From: an uncultured Lachnospiraceae bacterium
GTDB lineage: Bacteria; Bacillota; Clostridia; Lachnospirales; Lachnospiraceae
Direction of reading: 5' to 3'
Assembly (NCBI GenBank): GCA_934351925.1
Contig: CAKRJT010000013.1
Span: 12,501 to 76,500, forward strand
DNA: 64,000 nt
Positions within the stretch are counted from its first letter, which is position 1, and each line of letters opens with the position of its first letter. Position numbers and translations under genes: made by a program. The notes beneath the pieces were generated by a model, which made no database searches, was not told the DNA's origin, and worked only from the letters and a program-made list of their open reading frames with translations. Below, piece by piece: positions 8,920 to 18,985 of the stretch.

Positions 8920-9895
8920 TTCTCATTCCCCTCCTCTCTATCTTTCTGTGCATGCGCTTTTCCTTCTTTAACTGGCGCTGTCTCTTCTTTACCATTCTGT
9001 CATACACGTCCTTCCTGCTTCCAAGCAACAGGAAGAAGATGAGGACGATGAGAGTTACCACTATCGAGTACATCCATGCCATCGCAGATGCGTAGCCGTA
9101 GCCCTTCTCCTTGGTTCCCGAGAACATCGCCGACTCTATCATCGTGATGAGCTGGTTCTGCTCGTTTCCGGAGAGGAAGATTACCGTGTAGACCGCATTA
9201 AGCAGAATGAAATTCTTTATCGTAGGAAGAGTTATCTTCCAGAAGCACTCCCAGCCTGAACCGCCGTCCATCTTCGCCGCCTCATAGAGTGAAGGGTCAA
9301 CCTTCTGCAGGGCGGACAGGAAAATGAGTATCTGTACTCCCGAATACCAGAGTATCATAATCATGTTCGAGAAAATCTCTCCAATCGATGACGCAATCGA
9401 TGCCGGAAGGAACGTGCTTATCGCATTTACAATAACCTGTGTGTTCATCGAAGGGATTGTCGAGGCGCCCTCACTCACAAGCATGTTCATAACCGGTCCG
9501 CTCACGATGATGACCGGAAGGAAGAAGATAAGTCTGAAAAATGCCTTGCACTTTATCTTTACGTTGAGCATCATCGCAATGATGAGCGCGAATACCACGA
9601 TTACCGGAACCTCCACTATCGTCTGCCATATGTACGTCACAAGCTGCTTTGGAAACTCCGGGTTTTCAAGCCATATCTGGGTAAAGTTTCCCGTTCCGAC
9701 CCAGATATATTTTGTCTCGAGCGGTGTTATTCTTATGTTGAACCACATGTAGTAGAACGACTGTCCTAAAGGGAACAACAGGAATGCTACGACTCCTATC
9801 AGCCACGGCAGTACGAACAGATAACCCATTCTTGCCTCTCTCGCCTCGAGACGACCCTGTTTAATTTTTACTTTATTATTCTTCGTTTTCCCCAT
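8849..9895 (-). CDS. Sugar ABC transporter permease (MalF/LacF-like)
   Basis: A 348-residue membrane protein with six or more hydrophobic segments and the EAA coupling loop YEAAKMDGGSGWECFWKITLP. The tail is extremely basic (runs of Lys and Arg from about residue 305) and is encoded in the stretch that overlaps the next gene. The start at 9895 is preceded by AGGTGAGC; the DUF5696 stop codon lies just before it, so the two are probably translationally coupled. Together with the following permease it forms the channel of the second sugar importer of the locus. Confidence 0.87.
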   Translation of the reverse strand: MGKTKNNKVKIKQGRLEAREARMGYLFVLPWLIGVVAFLLFPLGQSFYYMWFNIRITPLETKYIWVGTGNFTQIWLENPEFPKQLVTYIWQTIVEVPVIVVFALIIAMMLNVKIKCKAFFRLIFFLPVIIVSGPVMNMLVSEGASTIPSMNTQVIVNAISTFLPASIASSIGEIFSNMIMILWYSGVQILIFLSALQKVDPSLYEAAKMDGGSGWECFWKITLPTIKNFILLNAVYTVIFLSGNEQNQLITMIESAMFSGTKEKGYGYASAMAWMYSIVVTLIVLIFFLLLGSRKDVYDRMVKKRQRQLKKEKRMHRKIERRGMRNVKKLEKGIKHGRYKTYDGSGDY

Positions 9896-9899
9896 ATGC

Positions 9900-12089
9900 T
9901 CACCTGACCTCATATGACATTGATTTTATTGTAACTCCGTCCACGTCAGCCGTCTGTGCTCCGTAGTTGATGTAGACCTTAACGCCGTTGGAATAAGTCA
10001 CCACTCTCACGTCGCCGGCAATCTCATGGCGTGCCACCGTCGCCCCGGCTGTCTTTTCACTCAACGTCTGAAGCTCGTTGTAATACTCCACGATGGTGTC
10101 CTTATATGTAGCGTACTCCGAGCTGTAGACATCGCTCGAGTTGGTGTACAGAAGCTTTGACGAGCTCTCCCTGGTGATGTAGAAGGAAGGATATACCCCC
10201 GTTTCGACAAGCTTTAAAAAGAACTCCTGCTTGTTAGCCTCGAAGTTCACATACTCGGAATACATCGGCATCACGCCCTTTAACACGATGCTCAGGAACG
10301 GAACACTCTCGTCCTCGAATATGTAGCTTGAGGTGTAGAGCGGCATGTCAAGGAAAGCCTGTGTCTCCGACCACAGATATGCGAAAGGCTGTTCAAGCAC
10401 AAGACTTGTTTTCTGCGCCGCCTGTGTCACCAGCTCCTTATAGGTGTTCTGCGTGTCGTACCTTGTGTAGCTGTCCCCGCTGTAGGTGTAGGAGAACAGC
10501 TTGTTGGATATCCCGGCAAGTGCAAGCTTGTCGACTCCGCTCTTCACATACTTGTTTATGAACGAGTTAAGCAGGCTCATGGTTCTTGCAGGTATGAGGT
10601 AATTCATGGTGCTGTACACCGTCTTGTAGGTGCTCTCCTCGAACCTTCTCTTGTTGATCTGCTTTACCACATTGAAGGTCGCGTTCTTCTCGTCAGGGTT
10701 AATTCTGAGTGCATCGTTGTAAAGATACATCTGAATGTTTCTCTCGCCCGCGTCCTTTATGAGCTTGGTGAGCTTGCTTGTGCCGCCGATTTTCGAGTCA
10801 GCCTTGTAGCTTGTTATCGGAACGCTGTAGAGTCCCTTCTTCTGCCAGCCCTTGTAGACCGTTAGAATGTCCTTGACTCCCTCGCCCTCGAGCTCATCGT
10901 ATATCTCGTAGATGTCATCGACCGTCGTCATAACCACCGATGATGTTCCAAGGAGGAAGGACTCCCTGTCCGTACCGAGGAAATCTATTCTCGTCCTGAA
11001 GCTGTCCTGCACGCTGTCAAGACCGCCGTTTGAGAGAAGATACTCTCTGTAGGCTGCCGCCATTCCCGTATAGCCGGCTGCATCGCCGCCGAGAAAAATA
11101 TATCTCACGCCGAGGTCTGAATGGCTTCTCTCCGACTCATACACATGGAGTGAACCCGCCGTAGAGTTGTTGCTCGTCGGCTGTGTGTAAGTCTTTCTGA
11201 GCGTGAACTTTGCGTATGCCCTGTTGTAGTCAACGCTCGCTCCGTTAGGTATGCACTCGATCGACGCTCTCGCCTCACCCTCCTCGACTATGCCAAGATA
11301 TGCAATGCCGTCATCGGTGTGTGCTATTCCGAACACAGGTGCAATTACCTCCTCGGAAGCCTTTATTGTGTTGTACTTATCATTTAAAAGTGTCTGGACA
11401 TTGGATTCATCGAATCCGACATCTCCGCCATAAATCATCTTGGAAAAACCGCTCTTAAATCTTCCCTCCTTATCATCAAGGTAGATTAACGCTCCGTTGC
11501 CGTCCGGCACGAGCATGTAGCCCGCCTTGTCATCAAGATAGGAGTTACCCATGTATGGGTAGATGGAAATAGTTCCAATAAAATACTTTTCTCCGTCTTC
11601 AACTATCGATTCATCCGGAACTCTCGCAATAAGTCCATCATCTGTGAGTGTAACCTCAAGTGTCAACCCTAACTGGTAAGTTGTCCAGTAGAGCTTGGCG
11701 GTAAATCCGTTATCCGTGTAGCTTACCGTCTTTGTAACATTGTCATTGATTAAGTCTGCCTGTTTGGAATCATCGCTTCCGCTTATCATTGTTATGACAA
11801 CAGCAGACCTCATGGCTCCCTGCCATGTCGCATTGTTCTTTCCATCGTCATATTCAATAGCCGATGTCATGTACGAACCACTTTTTTTATCCTCTATCAC
11901 AAGTGACAGGTCTTCCTCGTTGACATACAGCCTGTAATCCGTGTTCTCGGTGAGGTACTTACAGCCGTTTATTGTCTTTTGCGCTGCCTGCACCTGCACG
12001 CCCTTTCCGTTAAAGCCGGCTGCACCGAACGCTACCATAAACGCCAACAGAAGGGAAATTATTCTTTTTGCCGTTCTTTTATGAGCCAA
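9900..12089 (-). CDS. DUF5696 extracytoplasmic protein of the sugar importer cluster
   Basis: About 729 residues, beginning with a signal-like segment (RIISLLLAFMVAFGAAGF) and then a long exported domain with no cofactor or protease motif I recognise. The central part (about 320-620) has the alternating strand-helix pattern and Tyr/Asp-rich loops of a TIM-barrel-like fold, and is typical of the DUF5696 family. The start is taken as TTG at 12089, 9 nt after GAGAGGTGG and overlapping the previous stop by 11 bp. The same order, binding protein - permease - permease - NHL/Yip1 - DUF5696, recurs in Lachnospiraceae and Paenibacillus-type genomes as I know them, but the role is undetermined. A glycan-processing or receptor role is only a guess. 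Confidence 0.75.
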   Translation of the reverse strand: MAHKRTAKRIISLLLAFMVAFGAAGFNGKGVQVQAAQKTINGCKYLTENTDYRLYVNEEDLSLVIEDKKSGSYMTSAIEYDDGKNNATWQGAMRSAVVITMISGSDDSKQADLINDNVTKTVSYTDNGFTAKLYWTTYQLGLTLEVTLTDDGLIARVPDESIVEDGEKYFIGTISIYPYMGNSYLDDKAGYMLVPDGNGALIYLDDKEGRFKSGFSKMIYGGDVGFDESNVQTLLNDKYNTIKASEEVIAPVFGIAHTDDGIAYLGIVEEGEARASIECIPNGASVDYNRAYAKFTLRKTYTQPTSNNSTAGSLHVYESERSHSDLGVRYIFLGGDAAGYTGMAAAYREYLLSNGGLDSVQDSFRTRIDFLGTDRESFLLGTSSVVMTTVDDIYEIYDELEGEGVKDILTVYKGWQKKGLYSVPITSYKADSKIGGTSKLTKLIKDAGERNIQMYLYNDALRINPDEKNATFNVVKQINKRRFEESTYKTVYSTMNYLIPARTMSLLNSFINKYVKSGVDKLALAGISNKLFSYTYSGDSYTRYDTQNTYKELVTQAAQKTSLVLEQPFAYLWSETQAFLDMPLYTSSYIFEDESVPFLSIVLKGVMPMYSEYVNFEANKQEFFLKLVETGVYPSFYITRESSSKLLYTNSSDVYSSEYATYKDTIVEYYNELQTLSEKTAGATVARHEIAGDVRVVTYSNGVKVYINYGAQTADVDGVTIKSMSYEVR

Positions 12090-14142
12090 TTCGATACACC
12101 ACCTCTCCCGCAATCGACTGTATGAAGTCGAATACCTGCGACCATAATACATAGATAATGAATATAAGAAGACAAACAATCAGGATAGTAAATATTGTAA
12201 GGAATATAATTTTGAATGTCTCCTTGACCGTATAATTGTTAATCTCTCTTATAGAAATAAAAATCAGTACAATTATCCATACTGTCATGCACAGGCTTCC
12301 GAACTGCACGAAGAATATTTCATTGTTGGTCACCACATGTGACAGAAGGAATATAATCGGTGTCAGCACTGCATAAGGTCCGAAGCTGTATACCAGTGAG
12401 CTGTATATGTGTCTGAACTTACCCTCGCCCTCATTGATTGTACACATAAGGTAATTACAGCTTACCACAAGCACGAGTGCCACAAGTATCATTCCGATGT
12501 CTGATAAGATATCGTAGCTGCCCTCACGCACTGTCTTTGTAAGGAAGCCGCAGAAATATTTGTTGATTACGTAGAATACCATCATAATCACAAGCAATAT
12601 ATTCGTACTTGCAATGGAAACCTTATTCTCAAATCTTATTCCATAACAACCGTCTATAGGGTGTCTCATAAAGGTGAAAACATAATTAATCTCCCTTATG
12701 AGCTTCTTGTCGCCAAGCTTCTTAAAGAAAGCCCTCGGCGCCCTGAATATGCCCTTCTTCTTATCGAGAAGCTTAAGCACCTTCCACACAGCGGCTATGC
12801 CGATTATTATGAGCGCCACCGCAGTGAGATTGTGCTTGAGCCATACATTTCTTATCTCCCAGAAGGAATCGGAATAATTGTCCATGTCCTTAGAGAGTCT
12901 TGCGTACTTTAATGCGCCCTCGTAGTCGCCCTCCTTGTAGAGTGCTTTTCCCATAGCCATGTTGGCGTAGGTGAAGAGATTGTTCATCTCGAGCACCTTT
13001 CCAAGCGGCTCCTTGCTCTCCTCGTATCGTCCCTTTGAGAAGAGGTAGAGTGCCTCGTGCAGATACTTGGTAAACTCTGTCGGTTCATACACCTGTATCT
13101 GAGCCTTGTCGGAGTCGAGAACGTAGAGCTTGTCGTCCGTGCCGACATGCATAGCCTCGACCTTGGTGGAAAGACCTATTCTCTGCTTTCCGTCATCGCT
13201 TCCGCCGAATATAAAGAGCAGGTCGCCCTCGTTGTTGTACTCGTAGATGAAGCCCGTCTGCGTTGCAACGAAGGTATTGTCATGGTTTCCGACTGCAACC
13301 GCCGCCGGAACATCGGGAGACCATTCTATCTCCATCATGTTGACACCCGCGATGTTAAGTCGCTTTACTGTGTCAGTGCCCTCACCTCTTGTGATGGTGT
13401 AGATTACGCCCTTCTCATCTATCGCCATATTGTCAGGCGTTGCAGGTATGTTGGACTGCATCTTCGCCCTCTGCGCGTCAGTTAAAAGCGCTCTCCAGAT
13501 TATCGTCCAGAGGTTTGCCCTAGTCGCATTGGTTCCGAAGTATCCCAAGAAGGTTCCCCCGTCAACAGGGCTTATCTCGACCATACCGTTGGTGTTCGAC
13601 TCACATATCACATACATTACGCCCGAGCTGTTCACCACGATTTTAAGCGGGAGGAAATCGAGTGTCTCACCGTACATCGGAGCTGTCGGCTTGGTATATG
13701 TATTCGTGAGCTCTCCGTCGCGGTCAAACACGAACACGCTCTTCGCGTCCCTGTCAGCGACATAGGTTATGTGCTCAGGTGTGACATATATTCCTCTCGG
13801 TCCCTGTAAAATTCCCTCTCCGAAGGTCATCACCAGCTCGTTGTCAGAGTCGGCTACGACAACCCTCTTGTTGCCGCTGTCGAGAACGTACATATAACCG
13901 TCCTCAAGCAGTGTGAAATCCGTAGGGCTGACAAGCGTCTCATCACCGATCTTGGTTATTGTCTCAAACGGGAGATACGCTGTCTGCGTCTCGGTCATAC
14001 TTCCGTATCCGTCAACAGTGTACGTCTTGTAAGGCGCATCTGCGTATGTAACCAGCACGGTCGAGACGACTATCACACAGGCAAGAAGCAGAGGTACTGC
14101 AAAAGCTATAATTTTTTTAATATACTTTTTATTCACGTTCAT
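12079..14142 (-). CDS. NHL beta-propeller, TPR and Yip1-domain membrane protein
   Basis: The 687-residue protein starts with a membrane/signal segment (residues 8-32), then a beta-propeller of NHL type (about 45-355) with repeated patterns such as GYMYVLDSGNKRVVV, then a short TPR-like helical pair (about 365-425). After a single transmembrane helix, a multi-span C-terminal part (about 485-680) resembles the Yip1 domain (FMRHPIDGCYGIRFENKVS). A propeller outside the membrane, tethered to a Yip1-like bundle, suggests a sensor or assembly factor for the adjacent importer. It lies 12 bp after a permease gene and overlaps the DUF5696 gene. Domain calls are by eye. Confidence 0.75.
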   Translation of the reverse strand: MNVNKKYIKKIIAFAVPLLLACVIVVSTVLVTYADAPYKTYTVDGYGSMTETQTAYLPFETITKIGDETLVSPTDFTLLEDGYMYVLDSGNKRVVVADSDNELVMTFGEGILQGPRGIYVTPEHITYVADRDAKSVFVFDRDGELTNTYTKPTAPMYGETLDFLPLKIVVNSSGVMYVICESNTNGMVEISPVDGGTFLGYFGTNATRANLWTIIWRALLTDAQRAKMQSNIPATPDNMAIDEKGVIYTITRGEGTDTVKRLNIAGVNMMEIEWSPDVPAAVAVGNHDNTFVATQTGFIYEYNNEGDLLFIFGGSDDGKQRIGLSTKVEAMHVGTDDKLYVLDSDKAQIQVYEPTEFTKYLHEALYLFSKGRYEESKEPLGKVLEMNNLFTYANMAMGKALYKEGDYEGALKYARLSKDMDNYSDSFWEIRNVWLKHNLTAVALIIIGIAAVWKVLKLLDKKKGIFRAPRAFFKKLGDKKLIREINYVFTFMRHPIDGCYGIRFENKVSIASTNILLVIMMVFYVINKYFCGFLTKTVREGSYDILSDIGMILVALVLVVSCNYLMCTINEGEGKFRHIYSSLVYSFGPYAVLTPIIFLLSHVVTNNEIFFVQFGSLCMTVWIIVLIFISIREINNYTVKETFKIIFLTIFTILIVCLLIFIIYVLWSQVFDFIQSIAGEVVYRIGS

Positions 14143-14154
14143 ACCTCTCTTAGG

Positions 14155-15033
14155 TTACTTAATTCCTGAATGTGCCATTGTGTTCATAACATTATTCTGT
14201 AAGATACAGAACAGAATGAGGTTTGGCAGGAACATGATGAGCGATGCTGCTGCCGCCATACCCTGTCCTGCAACCGTGTTTGTCGTTGTCGTGCTCGTCA
14301 GTGTATTCATGTAAAAGGCGAGTGTCTTGAGAGAGTCGTTATTGATATAATAGTTCGATGTCTCAAGGTTAGCCCACACCTGCTGGAACACGAGTATCGC
14401 CGCCGTCGCTATCGCCGGCTTGGTGAGCGGAATTATAATCTTCCTGTAGATGGTCCACTCTGATGCGCCGTCCATGTATGCCGCCTCAATAAGCGAGTCC
14501 GGAACCTGGTCCACAAACTGTTTTATGAGGAAAAGTCCTACCGGAAGTGCTATGAGCGGAAGAATTTCTGCCCAGTAGGTGTCAATCATGTGAAGCTTGT
14601 TTACAACCAGATATCTTGGTATCATGACCGCGCAGGACACGAACATGAGCGCTATCTGGTTAATGTTCATCATCGTCCTGGCTCCCTTGAACTTCATCTT
14701 CGACAGCGCGTATGCCGCCATCGTCGAGAAGAGAAGTGAGCCTGCCACTACCGCCGCCGTGACGAGTATGCTGTTGAACACATACTTGCTAAGCGGATTG
14801 CTTCCCGAGCGTGAAGCCTTTATCAGCTTGGAAAAATTATCAAGCGTCGGGTGAGTTGTAATAAACTTAGGCGGGAATGCGAACAGCTCCTCCATCGGCT
14901 TAAACGCATGGAATATAATAAATACAATCGGCAATCCACAGAGCAATACCATCGGCAGAACCAAAAGGTATATTTTTATCTGACCCTTCTCAAACTTATC
15001 AGGGTTCATCTTGTGACCGCTATAAGCCGCCAT
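14155..15033 (-). CDS. Sugar ABC transporter permease (MalG-like)
   Basis: A 292-residue permease with six hydrophobic segments and the EAA loop IEAAYMDGASEWTIYRKIIIP. The ATG has GGAAGGGAGG upstream. It is the second of the first permease pair, 17 bp after its partner, and both follow the 992-residue binding protein. No ATP-binding subunit is encoded nearby. Confidence 0.9.
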   Translation of the reverse strand: MAAYSGHKMNPDKFEKGQIKIYLLVLPMVLLCGLPIVFIIFHAFKPMEELFAFPPKFITTHPTLDNFSKLIKASRSGSNPLSKYVFNSILVTAAVVAGSLLFSTMAAYALSKMKFKGARTMMNINQIALMFVSCAVMIPRYLVVNKLHMIDTYWAEILPLIALPVGLFLIKQFVDQVPDSLIEAAYMDGASEWTIYRKIIIPLTKPAIATAAILVFQQVWANLETSNYYINNDSLKTLAFYMNTLTSTTTTNTVAGQGMAAAASLIMFLPNLILFCILQNNVMNTMAHSGIK

Positions 15034-15050
15034 AATCTTTTCCTCCCTTC

Positions 15051-15977
15051 CTAATCACGTTCTCCGAATAATCTGTTAGCCACTACCGAGAATATCTGCA
15101 CTATGAGAAGCAGGACAACCGATACCGCCGCCGCGTAGCCCATCTCATATCGTATGAAGCCGTAATCCTCTATGTGGTTTACTATGAGCTGCGCCGAGTA
15201 GCCCGGTGTCGGGTTTCCGGCGAGCAGTGTCGCAATCGTACCGTTCTGGAAAGCTCCCACAATCTGCATTACCGCCGCGAAGAGCATCTGCGGCTTCATG
15301 CTCGGTATCGTGACATACAACATTTCCTGAAACCTGTTCTTGACTCCGTCAATCGCAGCCGCCTCGTAGAGCGCCTCATCGACATTTAAAAGTCCCGCAA
15401 GTATCGACAGGAAGCCTACTCCCATGCTGCTCCACAGTCCGATGATAATTACAATCGGGAGCAGGTAATTCGTGTTTACAAGCCATATTATAGGCTCGTT
15501 TATGACTCCTATCTCCATAAGCCAGCTATTAAGGTAGCCGGTCTGGTCTCCGGTGAACATAATCTTCCAAAGCACAGCCATCGCAACCCCCGTTGTCATG
15601 CTCGGTGAATACAGGATAAGTGCACATATCGTTCTTGGCACCTTAGGCAGGTTGGCAAGTCCGAAGGCTAATAAAAACGCCAGTATGTAGCCGCCGACAC
15701 CTACAATAAGTGCATACTTGACCGTGTTCGGAATGACATACTTCATAAATACGTCATCACTTGTTATAAGGTTGATATAGTTAAGAAAACCTACAAATTT
15801 CGGTTTCTGGATAGCATTGAAATTTGTGAAGGAAAGAATAACAGCCATTATAACAGGTGCGAGTATAAATACCGCGAACACCAAAGCATAAGGAAGCACG
15901 AAGGCATAGCCAGCCTTGTTGCTTATCGATTTTCTTCCGATTTTTGATTTCTTTGCAATTATTTGATTTTTAGCCAT
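15051..15977 (-). CDS. Sugar ABC transporter permease (MalF-like)
   Basis: The protein has 308 residues, a basic N-terminus, six hydrophobic segments and the coupling loop YEAAAIDGVKNRFQEMLYVTIP. A ribosome site (AAGGATAATAAG) precedes the ATG, 13 bp after the giant binding-protein gene. It pairs with the following permease gene. The transported sugar is inferred to be an arabino-oligosaccharide from the GH51 gene at the head of the operon. Confidence 0.9.
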   Translation of the reverse strand: MAKNQIIAKKSKIGRKSISNKAGYAFVLPYALVFAVFILAPVIMAVILSFTNFNAIQKPKFVGFLNYINLITSDDVFMKYVIPNTVKYALIVGVGGYILAFLLAFGLANLPKVPRTICALILYSPSMTTGVAMAVLWKIMFTGDQTGYLNSWLMEIGVINEPIIWLVNTNYLLPIVIIIGLWSSMGVGFLSILAGLLNVDEALYEAAAIDGVKNRFQEMLYVTIPSMKPQMLFAAVMQIVGAFQNGTIATLLAGNPTPGYSAQLIVNHIEDYGFIRYEMGYAAAVSVVLLLIVQIFSVVANRLFGERD

Positions 15978-15990
15978 ACTCTTATTATCC

Positions 15991-18969
15991 TTATTCTCTG
16001 TTAAGAATTTCGAGCACCTTCTCGACCGAAGGCACCTCGTACTCCTTCAACACATTTCCGTCCGAATCAATGTAGCCGAACTCCTCAAGCTTCCTCTGTG
16101 TCTCTCTCAAAACCGTCTTAGCCACCTCATCAATCCTTGAGCGTACCGAATCACCATTTACCACCACATCGTTGAAGGCGTTGCTTACCTCTCGCTCCAT
16201 CATGTAGCTTCCGAGAAGTCTCGGTGTCTCTAAGATATACTGTGCCTGCTCGAGAATGATGTCCTTATCCGAGGTCGGATACGGCAGCATCTCAAATGCC
16301 TCAAGGTTGGCTGTCGGCCATATGTACTCATCTCCGTATAAAATCTGAAGTCTCTGTCCGAACTCTGCCTGAATGTCAGCTCTTGACCACCACTCCATGA
16401 ACTGCCATGCTTTATTCTCCCTCTCATCGTCCGAGGAAAACATGACCGTGCTCTCGGCACCGCCCGACATGTACCTTTTTACCTCTCCCGTCTCCTCGTC
16501 CTTCACTCCCGGCACAAGCGCTATGCTCCAAGAGTTCGCAATCTCAGGTGCCGCATTCAAGATGAGGTTGTAGGAGTTAAAGTCCGCAATTCCGATTGGC
16601 AGGTCGCCGTTTCTGAAGTGCTGGTAGAAGTTGGGAACGTCCACCGGAAGGTCGTACAGCGTGAACAGCTCGGTAAGCTGTGTAAAGCCCTCGACTGTCG
16701 ACTCGCTGTCAACCAGTATGTCGAGTGCGGTCTCACCGTAGAGTGCACCATCATTCTGGTAGATGATAGGTGTTGTTCCGTGGAAGTTTCTCATAACGAG
16801 CATCGCAGCCGTCGGATAGTACACATTGAGCCCTCTCATCTGTAAATCAGGGAGCATCGCAATGAGTTCTTCCATCGTGTCAGGCACTGAGAGCCCGAGT
16901 TTTCCCAGAATGTCGCTTCTGTAGAACGTTACATAGAAGTTCATCGTCTCAGGCAGTGAGTAGAGCCCGTCTCCGACAACCGATGGAACCAAAAGTCCCT
17001 CGCTGTATCTTCCGAACACTTCCTTGTAATTGTCAAACTTCGATAAGTCTACAAGCGAGCCTCTTATCGCCAGGTCAAACGGTATAGAGTAGTTGATGCC
17101 CGTCGCGATGTCAGGCGTGTCACCCGACGCATTTGACAGGATAAGCTTCTGTGCATCTGTCATAATTGACAGGTCAACCTCTATCCCCGTCTCCGGCGTG
17201 AACTTCTCGTCAATCATCTTCTGCATTATCTCGACGTAGGTTCTAGGTCTGTTGACCCACACCTGGATATGCGACTCGTCGGTGTTGCTCGCCGAGTAGG
17301 ACTGACCCATGAAGGAATAGCCAAATCTCTTTAGTGACGTTCCTATTGACTGGAATATATTCTGTCCCTTAGGAAGCTTGGCGCCGTCCTGATATATGTA
17401 TATTCTGTCTATTGACAGGTCATTGTCATTTATCAGGTCAACAAAATTGGCAATCTGTGTGTTTATCGAGTTGACGCTCGTAGAGAGCTCATCAACCCTG
17501 TACACCAGCTCATTAGGCTTCTCCGCAAGGCTCTTTAACTGGTTTGCCGCGATGAGCAGATACGAGAAGGCTGCCACCTTCTTAGGGCTCTTCGCATTGA
17601 CATAAGGCTGTGCCTGCTCCGCGAGGCTGTACAGCTCGTCTACCCACCCGAGAAGTCTGTCCTGAAGGTCAGGGATATATCTTGTGAGCTTTAAATCCCT
17701 GTACTTATCCTTATTCGTTCCGGCAACCTTCGTGACCTCGAGTGAGAGGTCGCTTATGCCGCTCATTATCTCGTCAACCGCCTCGAGCGCGTATCTGAGA
17801 TTGTCGGCGTTTATCGTGAGCGATATCGTGTGGTCGCCCGGCTCAAGGTAGACGCTCAGCTTATTGCTGTCGTCGTCCGTGAGTGTCATCGTCTTGAATT
17901 TGTTGGCGCTGTCCACCTGATAGGATTTGAACGCCTGATTAGGAATCTCTCCGTCTATTCTCCAGTCAACAAAGACCGGGAAGTCGTTCTTCTCCGACTG
18001 ACGGTAGTTCATTCCTATATAATAGTAACCCGCATTGTCGACGTGGAACTGATAGCTTACCATCTGTCCCGCCTCGTTGAAGGAATCCTCATCGATTATG
18101 TTTAACACCGTTGTCGTCGCGGATAACGGCGAGAGGCTTGAGCCGTACTCTCCTGTCGCGTGGATTGAGGAGTCGTTTCTCTGATAGAAGTCCTCCGCCT
18201 CGATGACAATGAGTTCTTTTCCCTCCGCCTTCTGTGAGCCCGTGTATTTGGGAACCTGCGCCGGTGCTGACAGGCTTATGTTTCCGAGAAGGATTGTTCC
18301 CTCCTGAATATTAAGTGTGATCTCGTGTTCGCCCTGCGTGAGCTCCACGAGCAGCGGGTCTGAATATCTGTAGCTCGCATCCATGACTTCCTTGTGCTCC
18401 CACTGTATCAGCTTATCGGGAAGGGATACTATCTCGTTGCCATACCTGTCGACATCGACCCCGTCGGACACCCATGTGGTCTCGAACCTCATGCTTCGTG
18501 CCTCGTAGAACGGATAGCTTCCGTCGATTTTCATTCCCATCTCCACGGGAAGAATGGACTCATCGTATGACAGATAATCGAAGCTCATCACATATCTTCC
18601 CGAGACGGGAACGTCAAGTGTGAGCGTGATACTGTCACCTGCCTTTACGGCAATAACCTCATCAGCGTAACCGTAATTATCCTTCGTAAGAAGAGTTCTG
18701 TCCGCCTTTGAGACAGCGCCGCTCATCTTATAGATAATCTCATCGCCTGAATAGACCGCCTGTGTGCAGCCCTGACTCACGGTTGAATAGTTCGTCGTGA
18801 GCCTGCCCTCGTCCGCTGCAGTCTCACTGCCCTCCGCCTGTGTCACCACCGGCTGCGTATCCGCCGCGGTCTGTGCCTGTACAGGTAGAGCAGCCGATGC
18901 GAAGCCGCACGCGAGCATTGAAGTGATAACCACAAGTGATGTGAGTCTCTTAATACCTTTTCGAACCAT
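15991..18969 (-). CDS. Giant extracellular solute-binding protein with N-terminal extension (992 aa)
   Basis: A signal peptide (residues 1-33, ending AALPVQAQ, no lipobox) precedes two beta-rich modules. The first is about 90-240; the second, about 245-410, contains LIVIEAEDFYQRNDSS and GYYYIGMNYRQ, a pattern like carbohydrate-binding jelly rolls. A helical connector (about 410-560) leads to a C-terminal family 1-type binding domain (about 590-950) with TGIEVDLSIM, GDTPDIATG and AWQFMEWWSRADIQAEFGQ. Ordinary binding proteins are 400-550 residues, so this is roughly doubled by glycan-binding-like modules. RBS GGAGTGTTCTT. It should capture long arabinan fragments for the adjacent permeases; with no lipid anchor visible, attachment may rely on the uncleaved signal or on partners. 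Confidence 0.83.
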   Translation of the reverse strand: MVRKGIKRLTSLVVITSMLACGFASAALPVQAQTAADTQPVVTQAEGSETAADEGRLTTNYSTVSQGCTQAVYSGDEIIYKMSGAVSKADRTLLTKDNYGYADEVIAVKAGDSITLTLDVPVSGRYVMSFDYLSYDESILPVEMGMKIDGSYPFYEARSMRFETTWVSDGVDVDRYGNEIVSLPDKLIQWEHKEVMDASYRYSDPLLVELTQGEHEITLNIQEGTILLGNISLSAPAQVPKYTGSQKAEGKELIVIEAEDFYQRNDSSIHATGEYGSSLSPLSATTTVLNIIDEDSFNEAGQMVSYQFHVDNAGYYYIGMNYRQSEKNDFPVFVDWRIDGEIPNQAFKSYQVDSANKFKTMTLTDDDSNKLSVYLEPGDHTISLTINADNLRYALEAVDEIMSGISDLSLEVTKVAGTNKDKYRDLKLTRYIPDLQDRLLGWVDELYSLAEQAQPYVNAKSPKKVAAFSYLLIAANQLKSLAEKPNELVYRVDELSTSVNSINTQIANFVDLINDNDLSIDRIYIYQDGAKLPKGQNIFQSIGTSLKRFGYSFMGQSYSASNTDESHIQVWVNRPRTYVEIMQKMIDEKFTPETGIEVDLSIMTDAQKLILSNASGDTPDIATGINYSIPFDLAIRGSLVDLSKFDNYKEVFGRYSEGLLVPSVVGDGLYSLPETMNFYVTFYRSDILGKLGLSVPDTMEELIAMLPDLQMRGLNVYYPTAAMLVMRNFHGTTPIIYQNDGALYGETALDILVDSESTVEGFTQLTELFTLYDLPVDVPNFYQHFRNGDLPIGIADFNSYNLILNAAPEIANSWSIALVPGVKDEETGEVKRYMSGGAESTVMFSSDDERENKAWQFMEWWSRADIQAEFGQRLQILYGDEYIWPTANLEAFEMLPYPTSDKDIILEQAQYILETPRLLGSYMMEREVSNAFNDVVVNGDSVRSRIDEVAKTVLRETQRKLEEFGYIDSDGNVLKEYEVPSVEKVLEILNRE

Positions 18970-18985
18970 AAGAACACTCCTAAGC

